In this document: piece by piece, positions 26,227-35,063 of the stretch
Position numbering within the stretch: position 1 is the first letter of the stretch
Layout of the letters: each line of letters starts with the position of its first letter
Assembly (NCBI GenBank): GCA_035555315.1
Contig: DATMGU010000126.1
Span: 186,001-250,000, forward strand
Direction of reading: 5' to 3'
DNA from: DATMGU01 sp035555315
GTDB taxonomy: Bacteria; Pseudomonadota; Alphaproteobacteria; ATCC43930; CGMCC-115725
DNA length: 64,000 nt
Program-made: the position numbers and the translations under genes
The notes under the pieces: generated by a model
Seen by the model: the letters and a program-made list of their open reading frames with translations, nothing else
Databases searched by the model: none
What the model was told of the DNA's origin: nothing

Positions 26227-26859
26227 TTGTTTCATCATCACGATCACCATCCACACAGGCACGGCGACCATGCCCATCAGAATCACGGACGCCGCCATGG
26301 CCGCCGCTTCGCGCGGGACGAAGCGATGCCGAACAGCGACGCCGATCGCGGACACCGGGGGCCGCATGGCCACGGACGGGGCGGCCGTGGACGGGGTGGA
26401 CGGCACCGCCCGTTCGATCACGGCGAATTGCGCTTCATCATCCTGCGGCTGATCGGCGAACAGCCGCGCCATGGCTACGAGATCATCAAGGCGATCGAGG
26501 ATGCGTTCGGCGGCACCTATAGCCCCAGCCCAGGCGTGGTCTATCCGACATTGACCCTGCTGGAGGAGCTGGGTCATGCGACCGTCACCGCCGAGGCCGG
26601 CAAGAAGCGCTACGCCATCACCGAAGCGGGCAGCGAGTTCCTCGCGGCCAATCAGGCCACCGCGGACGCGGCGGCAGGCCGCATGGATGACGCCAGGCGC
26701 CGGATCGGCGGCGGACCGCCACCGCAGCTGGTGCGCGCCATGGAAAATTTGAAATTGGCGCTCTCGCTGCGGCTGTCGCGCGGCGCGATCACCGACGACG
26801 AAATCCGCCGGCTGGCGGCGGCACTCGATGCCGCCGTCGCGGAGATCGAACGCGGCTGA
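26227..26859 (+). CDS. PadR family regulator with His-rich metal-binding N-terminus (YqjI-like)
   Basis: A 210-residue repressor. The first 65 residues contain 16 histidines, followed by a PadR winged helix: GELRFIILRLIGEQPRHGYEIIKAIE, SPGVVYPTLTLLEELGH and KKRYAITEAGSEFL, then a C-terminal dimerisation helix. E. coli YqjI has the same layout and responds to nickel, derepressing a ferric reductase; a metal response here is inferred from this. Start choice: no ATG fits, but TTG 26227 lies six bases after GGAG and immediately precedes the His cluster. It is probably autoregulated by the inverted repeat and may control the downstream MFS gene (51 bp). Confidence 0.88.
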   Translation: MFHHHDHHPHRHGDHAHQNHGRRHGRRFARDEAMPNSDADRGHRGPHGHGRGGRGRGGRHRPFDHGELRFIILRLIGEQPRHGYEIIKAIEDAFGGTYSPSPGVVYPTLTLLEELGHATVTAEAGKKRYAITEAGSEFLAANQATADAAAGRMDDARRRIGGGPPPQLVRAMENLKLALSLRLSRGAITDDEIRRLAAALDAAVAEIERG

Positions 26860-26910
26860 CTTTCCGCGACTGGGCACTATATCCATGATGACGCGCGGAG
26901 ATCCCCCTCG

Positions 26911-28302
26911 ATGATCACGGATGACGGACTGCCCATACCCAGGCGGCATTGGGCGACGCTGACCATGGCGCTGGCGATCACGCTGGCGGTCTTGGACGGC
27001 GCCATCGCCAATATCGCCCTGCCGACGATCGCGGAGGAGTTGCAGGTCAGCGCCGCCGCGTCGATCTGGGTGGTGAACGCCTATCAGATCGCCGTCACCA
27101 TCGCGCTGCTACCGCTGGCCTCGCTCGGCGATATCTACGGCTATCGCCGCGTTTTCAAGATTGGGCTCGCGGTGTTCACCGCGGCGTCGCTCGCCTGCGC
27201 GCTATCGGACTCGCTGGTGATGCTGTCGATCGCCCGGATCATCCAGGGTTTCGGCGCCGCCGGCATCATGAGCGTCAACGCGGCTCTAGTCCGGTACATC
27301 TATCCGCGGGATAGGCTGGGCCGGGGCATCGCGATGGTCGCCCTGACGGTCGCGGTCTCGTCCGCGATCAGCCCCAGCATCGCCGCGGCGGTGCTCTCCG
27401 TCGCGAGCTGGCATTGGCTGTTCGCGATCAATGTTCCGATCGGCATTTTGGGGCTGCTCACCTCCGGCACCCTGCCACGGACCGATCGGGCGGCACATCG
27501 CTTCGATGTCGGCAGCGCGTTCCTCAATGCGCTTACCTTCGGACTGGTGATCGCCGGCATCGACGGGTTGGGGCATGGCGAGAACCCTATCCGTGTCGGC
27601 GCCGAATTGGCTGTGGCGGCGCTGGCCGGCATCGTGCTGGTTCGCCGCCAATTGTCGCGGCCGGCGCCGCTCCTGCCGATCGACCTGCTGCGATTGCCGG
27701 TCTTCGCCTTGTCGATCGCGACCTCGATCTGCTCGTTCATCGCGGCGGCGCTCGCCCTCGTATCGCTGCCCTTCTATCTGCAGACCATCCTGGGCCGAAG
27801 CCAGGTCGAGACCGGCCTGCTGATGACGCCGTGGCCGGTGACCGTGGCCATCGTCGCACCGATCGCCGGACGATTGGCCGACCGGTATTCCGCCGGCGTG
27901 CTGGGCGGCATCGGCCTGGTCATCTTCGCGGTCGGCCTGGCGCTCACGGCAGGTTTGCCGATACATCCGACATCCGCCGACATCGTTTGGCGGATGATCA
28001 TCTGCGGCTTTGGCTTCGCCCTGTTCCAGTCGCCCAACAACCGGGCGATGATCGGTGCCGCCCCTCGGCACAGAAGCGGCGCCGCCGGCGGCATGCTGTC
28101 GACCGCGCGGCTGCTCGGCCAAACGACCGGCGCGTTGCTGGTCGGCATGATCTTCGGCCTGCTGCCCGGCATGGGCGCCGGCACCACCGTGGCGCTGATC
28201 GTCGCCGCATGTTTCGCCGGTGCGGCCGCGCTCGTCAGCTGCGCACGGATGGTCGATTTTCCGGCGCCGTCGCGTGCGGCGCCGGACATACCGATCGAGT
28301 AG
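26911..28302 (+). CDS. MFS transporter, DHA2 (14-span) family
   Basis: A 463-residue inner-membrane drug:H+ antiporter-like protein. It has LDGAIANIALPTIAEEL in the first span, the motif A-like loop LGDIYGYRRVFKIG, motif C-like segments and about 14 hydrophobic spans. It probably exports a toxic or metal-chelating compound under control of the adjacent His-rich PadR protein; the regulator link is inferred from adjacency. A GGAG lies 10 nt before ATG. Substrate cannot be assigned. Confidence 0.88.
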   Translation: MITDDGLPIPRRHWATLTMALAITLAVLDGAIANIALPTIAEELQVSAAASIWVVNAYQIAVTIALLPLASLGDIYGYRRVFKIGLAVFTAASLACALSDSLVMLSIARIIQGFGAAGIMSVNAALVRYIYPRDRLGRGIAMVALTVAVSSAISPSIAAAVLSVASWHWLFAINVPIGILGLLTSGTLPRTDRAAHRFDVGSAFLNALTFGLVIAGIDGLGHGENPIRVGAELAVAALAGIVLVRRQLSRPAPLLPIDLLRLPVFALSIATSICSFIAAALALVSLPFYLQTILGRSQVETGLLMTPWPVTVAIVAPIAGRLADRYSAGVLGGIGLVIFAVGLALTAGLPIHPTSADIVWRMIICGFGFALFQSPNNRAMIGAAPRHRSGAAGGMLSTARLLGQTTGALLVGMIFGLLPGMGAGTTVALIVAACFAGAAALVSCARMVDFPAPSRAAPDIPIE

Positions 28303-28316
28303 CGGGAAAGCCCCGC
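28302..28316. terminator. Small hairpin between convergent MFS and EamA genes
   Basis: GCGGG-AAAGC-CCCGC sits between the two facing stop codons, which are only 15 bp apart. It has no T-run in either direction. It may act as a weak bidirectional terminator. Confidence 0.3.
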
Positions 28317-28317
28317 G

Positions 28318-29265
28318 CTATTCGGCCTGCACCACGTCCTTGGCGGCGGCGAGACCGACGCCCCGCCACTCCTTGACCGCGATGAACAAGCCGCTGGCGA
28401 TGATCAGGGCGGCGCCGACGAACACCGCCGGCGCCGGGATATCGCCCCAGATCACGAAGCCGAGACCGAACGCCCAGACCAGGGCGGTGAATTCCATCGG
28501 AGCGGTGACCGAGGCGGGTGCCCGGCGGATGCCGGCCAGCAGCAGGCTCTGCCCGCCCGCCCCAACCAGACCAACCACAGCCATCAGCCCGAATTTGGAC
28601 AGGCTGGGGGTCTGCCAATGCCACGGCATCATCGCCCCGCAGGCGATCAGCAGCACGAAATTCGAGGTCACCATCTGGACGCGGATATTGGCGGACCCGC
28701 TGATGCTGCGCAGCAGGACCATCGCCAAGGCCCATAACGCCGCCGCCGCCAGCGCCATCAGGACCGGCGGCAGGTGGCTGAGATCATGGGGCTGGCAAGC
28801 GATGACGACGCCGGTGAACCCGACGCCGACGGCACAGGAGCGGACCCAATCGAGCCGCTCGCCCAGAAGCAGCACCGCCAGCAGGGTGACCAGCAGCGGG
28901 GCGGTGAAATAGGCGGTCATCAGCTCGGCGAGTTGCAGATATTGGCTGGCGCTGTAGTACAGCAACCAGGCGACCAACACCAAAGCCCCCCGTCCGATCA
29001 GCGGATAGAGGACGGGCGATGTCAGCGTCTCGCGCACCACCGACGTCCCGCCGGTGACCAGGCAGAGCGTCAGGATGAAGACGCTGCGCATGAACAGGAT
29101 TTCCCAGACGGAAGTATCCGCCACCAGCCATTTGATCGCCGCGTCATGCCACGAGAACAAGAAATAGGACAGGAAGGTGAAAGCCATCCCAAGCACCAGG
29201 GGATCGCCGAACCGCAGCCGCTGCGCAAGCCGGGGGCGGTCCGGAACGGGAATTGGCAACACCAT
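28318..29265 (-). CDS. EamA (DMT) family transporter
   Basis: A 315-residue, ten-span membrane protein made of two EamA repeats (spans from about residue 25 to 150 and 165 to 305), with the typical AELMTAYFTAPLLVTLLAVLLLGERLDW and FTALVWAFGLGFVIWGD repeat ends. Members export amino acids or metabolites. The substrate is unknown. It is monocistronic by spacing. Confidence 0.87.
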   Translation of the reverse strand: MVLPIPVPDRPRLAQRLRFGDPLVLGMAFTFLSYFLFSWHDAAIKWLVADTSVWEILFMRSVFILTLCLVTGGTSVVRETLTSPVLYPLIGRGALVLVAWLLYYSASQYLQLAELMTAYFTAPLLVTLLAVLLLGERLDWVRSCAVGVGFTGVVIACQPHDLSHLPPVLMALAAAALWALAMVLLRSISGSANIRVQMVTSNFVLLIACGAMMPWHWQTPSLSKFGLMAVVGLVGAGGQSLLLAGIRRAPASVTAPMEFTALVWAFGLGFVIWGDIPAPAVFVGAALIIASGLFIAVKEWRGVGLAAAKDVVQAE

Positions 29266-29351
29266 GTCGGAAGATACTCGTTAAGGAGGAAAGGGCCACG
29301 GCGGCCCCGCCTTCCGCCCCGGCTGACGAGGATTTTGGAGGCTGGTCAGGT

Positions 29352-29729
29352 TTAGGTAACGCCGCCATGCCGGGTGTTCATCGCGCGCAGGCGCCGCATG
29401 ACGACCTTTAGAACGTTGAGGCTGAACAACGGCATCTGCTGCACCATCGACAGAAACCGGCGCTCATCGACCATCGCCAGCTCACACTCGGTAACCGCTA
29501 TGGCTCCTATGCTGCGCCCGCCGTGATCGACCAGCGCCATCTCGCCAAAGATGCCGCCCGCCTCGACGTCCTCGAAGACGACATTGCCGTCACCGAGCCG
29601 TATCGTACCGGATTTCACCACATACATGTGAAGGGCCGGATCGCCGCGCTTGAACAGAACTTCACCCGCCCTCAGCGTCACCGAAGTCGGCTCATTGCGG
29701 AACAACGGCAGGAAATTCGGCTCGGTCAT
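29352..29729 (-). CDS. Single-domain cyclic-nucleotide-binding protein
   Basis: A 125-residue protein that is essentially one CRP-type sensor domain: LRAGEVLFKRGDPALHMYVVKSGTIRLG, then the phosphate-binding cassette GGIFGEMALVDHGGRSIGAIA, ending in a C-helix without any DNA-binding domain. The usual cassette Arg is present as GGRS. It may bind cAMP or cGMP and regulate a partner protein. It is 71 bp downstream of the receiver gene on the same strand and may be co-transcribed. A class III cyclase is encoded at 49518, but no direct link can be shown. Confidence 0.85.
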   Translation of the reverse strand: MTEPNFLPLFRNEPTSVTLRAGEVLFKRGDPALHMYVVKSGTIRLGDGNVVFEDVEAGGIFGEMALVDHGGRSIGAIAVTECELAMVDERRFLSMVQQMPLFSLNVLKVVMRRLRAMNTRHGGVT

Positions 29730-29800
29730 GGCGTCCCCCAGGATCCCAACGGCACGGGTGATACCCTGCCGAACCGCCGATCACAAGATCTGGTATCGGT

Positions 29801-30157
29801 TCAGTGAGCGTTCAAAATGCCGTCCAGCAGACGCTTCAATTCGGTCGGCCGCCAAGGCTTTGAAATGAAAGGGATGTCGGCGAGTGGCTGCTCCCCATGG
29901 AAACCGGAGGTTAGGATGATCTTCAGAGCCGGGTAGCGGCGCAACGCCTCCGCCGCGAGCTCCTGCCCCGACATGCCCGGCATCCGAACATCGCTGAACA
30001 TGATGGAAACGGCTGGGTTGTGGTCCAGCAAGTCGAGGGCCGCCGCGCCATTCTCGGCGATAAAGACCTCGTGACCAAAATCCTCGAAAACCATCGCCGT
30101 GAAGGATCGGACGTCGTCGTCGTCATCCACGACCAAGACCGAGCGGGGGTTGCCCAT
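29801..30157 (-). CDS. Stand-alone response regulator receiver domain
   Basis: A 118-residue CheY-like receiver: VLVVDDDDDVRSF (acidic pocket), the phospho-acceptor Asp in MFSDVRMPGMSG, Thr/Ser in IILTSGF and Lys in FISKPW. No output domain, so it probably acts as a phospho-relay or as the receiver for a hybrid-type kinase. ATG 30157 has GGGAG six bases upstream; an earlier in-frame TTG is ignored. A histidine kinase gene lies about 5 kb away (35064-36740). Confidence 0.9.
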   Translation of the reverse strand: MGNPRSVLVVDDDDDVRSFTAMVFEDFGHEVFIAENGAAALDLLDHNPAVSIMFSDVRMPGMSGQELAAEALRRYPALKIILTSGFHGEQPLADIPFISKPWRPTELKRLLDGILNAH

Positions 30158-30186
30158 GGCGGCTCCCAAGCCACTGTCGCAGTATC

Positions 30187-30207
30187 TCTATGTTACAATA
30201 ACATAGA
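30187..30207. promoter_or_regulatory. Inverted repeat upstream of the receiver gene
   Basis: TCTATGTT-ACAAT-AACATAGA, perfect 8-bp arms in AT-richer sequence about 30 bp before the receiver ATG and beyond the livF stop. It could be an operator for the receiver gene or the terminator hairpin of the liv operon, which runs in from the same strand. Confidence 0.45.
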
Positions 30208-30268
30208 TCGTCGCCTAGTCGGACTCCGACGCGCCGCCGTTTAATTTTTGGCGACACGTCGACCTAAG

Positions 30269-30970
30269 CTAAACGCCGAGATAATTCTGAATGACCGCTG
30301 GTTCGGCGTCGAGTGCCATCGCGTCGCCACGCCAGACGGTCCGGCCTTTTTCGATGACCACGAAACGGTCGGCCAAGTGCTTGAGCACCATAATATTCTT
30401 GTCGACGACCAGGATCGCCTGGCCCGTGCTCTTGAGCTGCCTCAGGCAACGCCAGATCTCGCGTCGGATCAGCGGCGCCAGGCCCTCGGTCGCCTCGTCC
30501 AGGATCAGCAGCCGGGGATTGGTCATCAAGGCGCGGCCGATCGCCAGCATCTGCTGCTCGCCCCCGGAGAGCGTGCCGGCCGATTGGGCATGACGCTCGG
30601 CAAGCCGCGGGAACAGGTCGTAGACCTTGTCGAGCGTCCACGGCTCGACATGGCCGGCGCGGTTAGCCGCCGTCGCGACCAGGTTTTCGCGCACGGTCAG
30701 CATGGTGAAGACCCGGCGCCCCTCCGGTACCAGGCCGATGCCCAGGCGGGCGATCGTCTCGGGCGCCGCCCCGGCGATCGGCCGCCCGTCGAAGCGCACC
30801 TCGCCGCTAAGCGGCGGTGTCAGGCCAAGGATCGAGCGGATCGTCGTCGTCTTGCCCATGCCGTTGCGGCCGAGCAGCGCCACGACCTCGCCGGCAGCCA
30901 CATCGAGGCCGATATCGAACAGCACCTGGCTTCGTCCATAAGCGGTCTGGAGTTCCCTCACCTCAAGCAT
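30269..30970 (-). CDS. livF: Branched-chain amino acid/amide ABC transporter ATPase (LivF)
   Basis: A 233-residue ATPase: Walker A GRNGMGKTT, LVPEGRRVFTMLTVRENL typical of LivF, signature LSGGEQQM and Walker B LLILDEATEGLAP. The H-loop His is replaced (LVVDKNIMVLK), as is usual in LivF. With LivG it powers the LivHM permease. It is the last gene of the liv operon. Confidence 0.94.
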   Translation of the reverse strand: MLEVRELQTAYGRSQVLFDIGLDVAAGEVVALLGRNGMGKTTTIRSILGLTPPLSGEVRFDGRPIAGAAPETIARLGIGLVPEGRRVFTMLTVRENLVATAANRAGHVEPWTLDKVYDLFPRLAERHAQSAGTLSGGEQQMLAIGRALMTNPRLLILDEATEGLAPLIRREIWRCLRQLKSTGQAILVVDKNIMVLKHLADRFVVIEKGRTVWRGDAMALDAEPAVIQNYLGV

Positions 30971-30985
30971 GACGCCACCCGGCCA

Positions 30986-31744
30986 TCAGAGATCCACCTC
31001 GGCTTGGCCCAGATAGGCGTCGGCAACCATTGGATCGTCCCGAATCGCCTGGGGCGTGCCGGTGACGATCGCCCGTCCATAAACCAGCACGGTGATCTGA
31101 TCGGCCAGCGCGAACACCGCATCCATGTCGTGTTCGACCAGCAATAGCGTGACGCTACCACGCAGCTTTCGCAGCACCTCGACCATGCGCCGGGATTCCT
31201 CGGGGCCCATGCCGGCCATCGGCTCGTCGAGCAGCAGCATGCGTGGCTTTGTCGCCAGCGCCATCGCCAGCTCCAGCTGGCGTTGCTCGCCGTAAGCGAG
31301 GTCGCCGGCCCGCACAGCCCCCCGGCGGCCGAGGCCGATCTCGTCGAGCATCGCCCGCGCCGGCTCGCGCAGGGCGGGATCCCGGCCTGCATCGCGCCAG
31401 AACCGAAAGCCATGGCCGAGGCGGGCCTGAACCGCCAGCGCCACATTATCCTCGGCCGTGAAATTCGGCAGCACCGAGGTGATCTGGAACGACCGCGCCA
31501 ACCCCCGCCGCACACGGCGCGGCATGGAAAGCGCCGTGACCTCCACGCCGTCGAAGCGGATCGAGCCGGCGGTTTGGCGCACCTCGCCGGCCAGCTGGGC
31601 GATCAGCGTGCTTTTGCCCGCCCCGTTCGGCCCGATCAGCGCGCGGCATTCACCGGCCTCGATGGCGAGATCGAGATGATCGGTCGCGAGGAGGCCGCCA
31701 TAACGCTTGACCAGCCCACGGACCTCCAGCAGCGGCTCAGTCAT
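30986..31744 (-). CDS. livG: Branched-chain amino acid/amide ABC transporter ATPase (LivG)
   Basis: A 252-residue ATPase: Walker A GPNGAGKST, RRGLARSFQITSVLPNFTAEDNV typical of LivG, signature LAYGEQRQLELAMAL, Walker B MLLLDEPMAGMGPEE and C-terminal DAYLGQAEV. ATG 31744 overlaps the livM stop by 8 bp; an in-frame ATG five codons upstream is less likely. Confidence 0.94.
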   Translation of the reverse strand: MTEPLLEVRGLVKRYGGLLATDHLDLAIEAGECRALIGPNGAGKSTLIAQLAGEVRQTAGSIRFDGVEVTALSMPRRVRRGLARSFQITSVLPNFTAEDNVALAVQARLGHGFRFWRDAGRDPALREPARAMLDEIGLGRRGAVRAGDLAYGEQRQLELAMALATKPRMLLLDEPMAGMGPEESRRMVEVLRKLRGSVTLLLVEHDMDAVFALADQITVLVYGRAIVTGTPQAIRDDPMVADAYLGQAEVDL

Positions 31745-32765
31745 GCCCACCCCCATCATCGGCGCCCCGCGCGGCGATACCGGATCGCTTCTCGGTGAGC
31801 AGACCGTAAAGCCCGCGCCGGGTGAACAGCACGACCACCACCAGGATCGGGCCGAGTATGACCATCCAATGCTCGGTCCAGGCGCCCAGCACCGTCTCCA
31901 GCAGGATCAACGCCACGGCCCCGAGGATCGGACCGTACAAGGTGCCGATACCACCCAGGATGACCATCACCAGCAATTCACCGGATTTGGTCCAATGCAG
32001 CAGTTCCGGACTGACGAACCGCGTCTGATTGGCTAGGAGGGCACCGGCCAGGCCGGCGCCGGCGCCGGCCAGCACGAAAGCCGCGAGCTTGTAGCCATAA
32101 GGTTCGATACCCAGAGCGGAGACGCGGCGCTGATTCTCCTTGATGCCACGCAGCACCGTGCCGAACCGCGCCGCCAGGATGCGCCGGGCCAGCGCCACGA
32201 ACACCACCAGGCAGGCAAGGCAAACATAGTAGAAGGTCGCTTCGTCCCGTGGATCGAGGCCGGGCAGCAGATTGCGCCGGCGCAGCGACAGCCCGTCATC
32301 GCCGCCATAGACCTTGAGTGAGACGGTGAGGAAATACAGCATCTGGGCGAAGGCGAGCGTGATCATGATGAAATGCACGCCGTCGGTGCGCAGCGACAGG
32401 GCGCCGATCACCAGGGCCGCCAGCGCCGTGACCAACACCGCCGCGGGCCAGGCGATCCAGGCCTGGTTGGTACCGTCGATGAGGCCGAACAACGGCGCAT
32501 CGGCGCCCAGCTGGAACGCCAGGACCCCCACCACATAGCCGCCCAGCCCGAGAAACGCCGCATGGCCGAAGCTGACCAAGCCACCGAAGCCGACCAGCAG
32601 GTCGAGGCTGACCGCCGCCAGAGCATAGATCACCATGCGCGTGCCGAGGCCGACCAGGAACGGCTTTCCCAACAGCGGCATGACCAGCGGATAGGCCAGC
32701 AGCACGGCCAAGCCGATAATCAGCACGGCGCGCTGACGACCAGAAACAGGAATGGCTTCACCCAT
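31737..32765 (-). CDS. livM: Branched-chain amino acid/amide ABC transporter permease (LivM)
   Basis: A 342-residue permease with about ten hydrophobic spans. It has the LivM landmarks LLVGFGGLVSFGHAAFLGLGGYV, GTVLRGIKENQRRVSALGIEPYGYKLAAF and VILGGIGTLYGPILGAVALILLE. It starts within the last codons of livH (8-bp overlap), indicating translational coupling. Confidence 0.95.
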   Translation of the reverse strand: MGEAIPVSGRQRAVLIIGLAVLLAYPLVMPLLGKPFLVGLGTRMVIYALAAVSLDLLVGFGGLVSFGHAAFLGLGGYVVGVLAFQLGADAPLFGLIDGTNQAWIAWPAAVLVTALAALVIGALSLRTDGVHFIMITLAFAQMLYFLTVSLKVYGGDDGLSLRRRNLLPGLDPRDEATFYYVCLACLVVFVALARRILAARFGTVLRGIKENQRRVSALGIEPYGYKLAAFVLAGAGAGLAGALLANQTRFVSPELLHWTKSGELLVMVILGGIGTLYGPILGAVALILLETVLGAWTEHWMVILGPILVVVVLFTRRGLYGLLTEKRSGIAARGADDGGGHD

Positions 32766-33672
32766 GGGCGGGCAACAGGCCCCGAGGCCGCCAGAGGAGG
32801 ATGCCCGCCATCAGCACATAGACCGCGATCGACGAGACGCCGCCGCCCAGCGCATCCGCCTCGGAGAGCGGCATCATGCTGCGCAGCAAACCAGGCAGAA
32901 AGGCGCGGGTCATCGTGTCGACCAGACCGACCAGCAAGGCGCCGGCCATGGCGCCGCGGATCGATCCGACACCGCCGATGATGATGACGACGAAGGTCTG
33001 GATCAACACCGGCTCCCCCATGCCGACCTGCACCGAGAAGATCGGCCCGGCCATGGCACCGGCCAAACCCGCGAGCAGAGCGCCGAGGGTGAACACGGCG
33101 GTGTAGAGCAACCGGACATCGACCCCCAAGGCGCGCAGCATCTCGCGATCGGTCGTGCCGGCACGCACCAGCATGCCGATACGGGTCCGCGCGATCAGCC
33201 CGTAGAGCAAGGCGGCCACCAGGCCCCCGACCAGCAGGATAGCCAGGCGATAGACCGGATAAGGGATGCCGGGAATGAACTCGATCGAGCCGCCGAGTGC
33301 CGCCGGCACATCCGCGAAGAGCGGCTGGCGCCCGAACAGCATCGTGGTCGCTTCATTGAAGAACAGGATCAAGCCATAGGTCGCCAGCACCTGATCCAGA
33401 TGGTCACGCTGGTAGAGGCGGCGCAGCACCAGCCATTCGATCGCCAAACCGGCCAGGGCCGCGGCGGTGACACCGCCCAGCAAGGCCAGGATGAATGAGC
33501 CGGTCAGCCGCCCGACCGCGGCGGCCGCGAAGGCACCGATCATGTACAGCGAGCCATGGGCCAGGTTGATCAAGCCCATGATGCCGAACACCAAGGTCAA
33601 GCCGGCGGCCAGCAGAAACAGCATGACGCCGAATTGCAGCCCGTTCAGCAGCTGTTCAACGATCAGCAGCAC
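32758..33672 (-). CDS. livH: Branched-chain amino acid/amide ABC transporter permease (LivH)
   Basis: A 304-residue permease: LLAAGLTLVFGIMGLINLAHGSLYMIGAF at the N-terminus and IIIGGVGSIRGAMAGALLVGLVDT near the C-terminus are diagnostic of LivH. The start is a GTG at 33672 with a weak ribosome site; coupling to the binding-protein gene 42 bp upstream is likely. Confidence 0.94.
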   Translation of the reverse strand: MLLIVEQLLNGLQFGVMLFLLAAGLTLVFGIMGLINLAHGSLYMIGAFAAAAVGRLTGSFILALLGGVTAAALAGLAIEWLVLRRLYQRDHLDQVLATYGLILFFNEATTMLFGRQPLFADVPAALGGSIEFIPGIPYPVYRLAILLVGGLVAALLYGLIARTRIGMLVRAGTTDREMLRALGVDVRLLYTAVFTLGALLAGLAGAMAGPIFSVQVGMGEPVLIQTFVVIIIGGVGSIRGAMAGALLVGLVDTMTRAFLPGLLRSMMPLSEADALGGGVSSIAVYVLMAGILLWRPRGLLPAHG

Positions 33673-33714
33673 GGCGGCGGCCGGCGACCAGTCGCTCTTT
33701 CCCCGATCCCGCTG

Positions 33715-34902
33715 CTACATCTTGCACTCGGCGGCATAGGCGTCGCCATGCTGCTCGAAGATCTTGCTGACGGTCTTCAGAGTGGGCTTGCCGTCGGCCC
33801 CTTTATCGACCGAGAGCGCGAACCAATCCTGGATCGGATGCTGGTTGTTGGCGAATTTGAAGGGGCCGCGCACCGAGGCGAAATCCGCCTTGCGCAGGGC
33901 CGCGCGGAACGCATCGGCCTTATCGACATCGCCGCCGACCGCCTTCAAGGCACTACCGATCAGGCGTGCCGTGTCATAGCCCTGGCTCGCGTAATAGGTC
34001 GGCATACGGCCGTATTTCGCCTTGAACGCGGCGACGAATTGCTGGCTGGCCGGATTGTCGAAATCGACATTCCAATGCGACGCGACCTGCACGCCGATGG
34101 CGGCATCGCCGACCGCCTCCATGATATGCCAATCCATCGACGGTGCCGATACGAACATCGGCGTCGTATCCTTCAGCCCGGCCTGGACATATTGCTTCAG
34201 GAAGGTGATGCCGAGGCCACCGGGCTGGAACTGGAACACCGCGTCGGGCTTCGCGGCGCGGATCTGCGCCAGCTCGGCGGAGAAATCCGTCTGGTCCAGC
34301 TTGGTGTAGATCTCGCCGACGATCTCACCCTTGTAGAACCGCTTGAAGCCGGTCAGCGCGTCCTTACCGGCCTGGTAGTTCGGCGCCAGGATGAACATGC
34401 GCTTATAGCCGTGGTTCTGAACGTTCTGCCCCGCCGCCTCGTGCAGGGCGTCATTCTGCCAGGCGACCGCGAAATAGTTCGGGTTGCATTCCTTGCCGGC
34501 GAGGTTCGACGGGGCGGCATTGGGCGAGATGTAGAAGGCGCCGGACTCGACGACATCGGGCACCACCGCCCCCGCGACGTTCGAGAAGATGATGCCGGTC
34601 AGGATCTTGGCGTGCTCGCCCTGCAGATAGGTCTCGACGATCTGCTTGGCCGTAGCGGGCTTCAGCGCGTCATCCTGCACCAGCAGGCTGACCGGCACGC
34701 CGCCGAGCTTGCCGCCTTCCTGGTCGATCGCCAGCTGAAACGAGTCGCGAACATCCTCGCCGAGATAGCCGCCCGGGCCGGACAGGGTCGTGATCATGCC
34801 GATCTTGACCGGATCGGCCGCCGAAGCGCCGCTGGATAGACATGTGGCAACCAGACCGGCGACGACGGCGAAGGCACTCAGCGACGGCAACATTCTGCGC
34901 AT
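33715..34902 (-). CDS. Periplasmic binding protein of the liv-type transporter (LivJ/amide-binding family)
   Basis: A 395-residue type I periplasmic binding protein with a Sec signal (LPSLSAFAVVAGLVATCLSSGASA). It has VKIGMITTLSGPGGYLGEDVRDSFQLAIDQEGG, the start of the mature protein, and FILAPNYQAGKDALTGFKRFYKG. It delivers a branched-chain amino acid, amide or other small organic acid to LivHMGF. The ligand is open: this family also binds aromatic acids and urea-like amides. GGGGA precedes ATG 34902. About 160 bp of non-coding DNA upstream carries the operon promoter region. Confidence 0.92.
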   Translation of the reverse strand: MRRMLPSLSAFAVVAGLVATCLSSGASAADPVKIGMITTLSGPGGYLGEDVRDSFQLAIDQEGGKLGGVPVSLLVQDDALKPATAKQIVETYLQGEHAKILTGIIFSNVAGAVVPDVVESGAFYISPNAAPSNLAGKECNPNYFAVAWQNDALHEAAGQNVQNHGYKRMFILAPNYQAGKDALTGFKRFYKGEIVGEIYTKLDQTDFSAELAQIRAAKPDAVFQFQPGGLGITFLKQYVQAGLKDTTPMFVSAPSMDWHIMEAVGDAAIGVQVASHWNVDFDNPASQQFVAAFKAKYGRMPTYYASQGYDTARLIGSALKAVGGDVDKADAFRAALRKADFASVRGPFKFANNQHPIQDWFALSVDKGADGKPTLKTVSKIFEQHGDAYAAECKM

Positions 34903-35063
34903 GACAAATCCCCGCGTTAGCTTTTTCCCCGCCGCGCGCCTAGCCCCCGCTTGCCCCCGCGGTTGAACCAAAACGCCTGACGATCAATCCAGCGATACGG
35001 TACGTCAGCGATAGACGTTTGACACCTAAAATATCTGGTCGGGAGTCCGAAAGCCGGCAAGCC

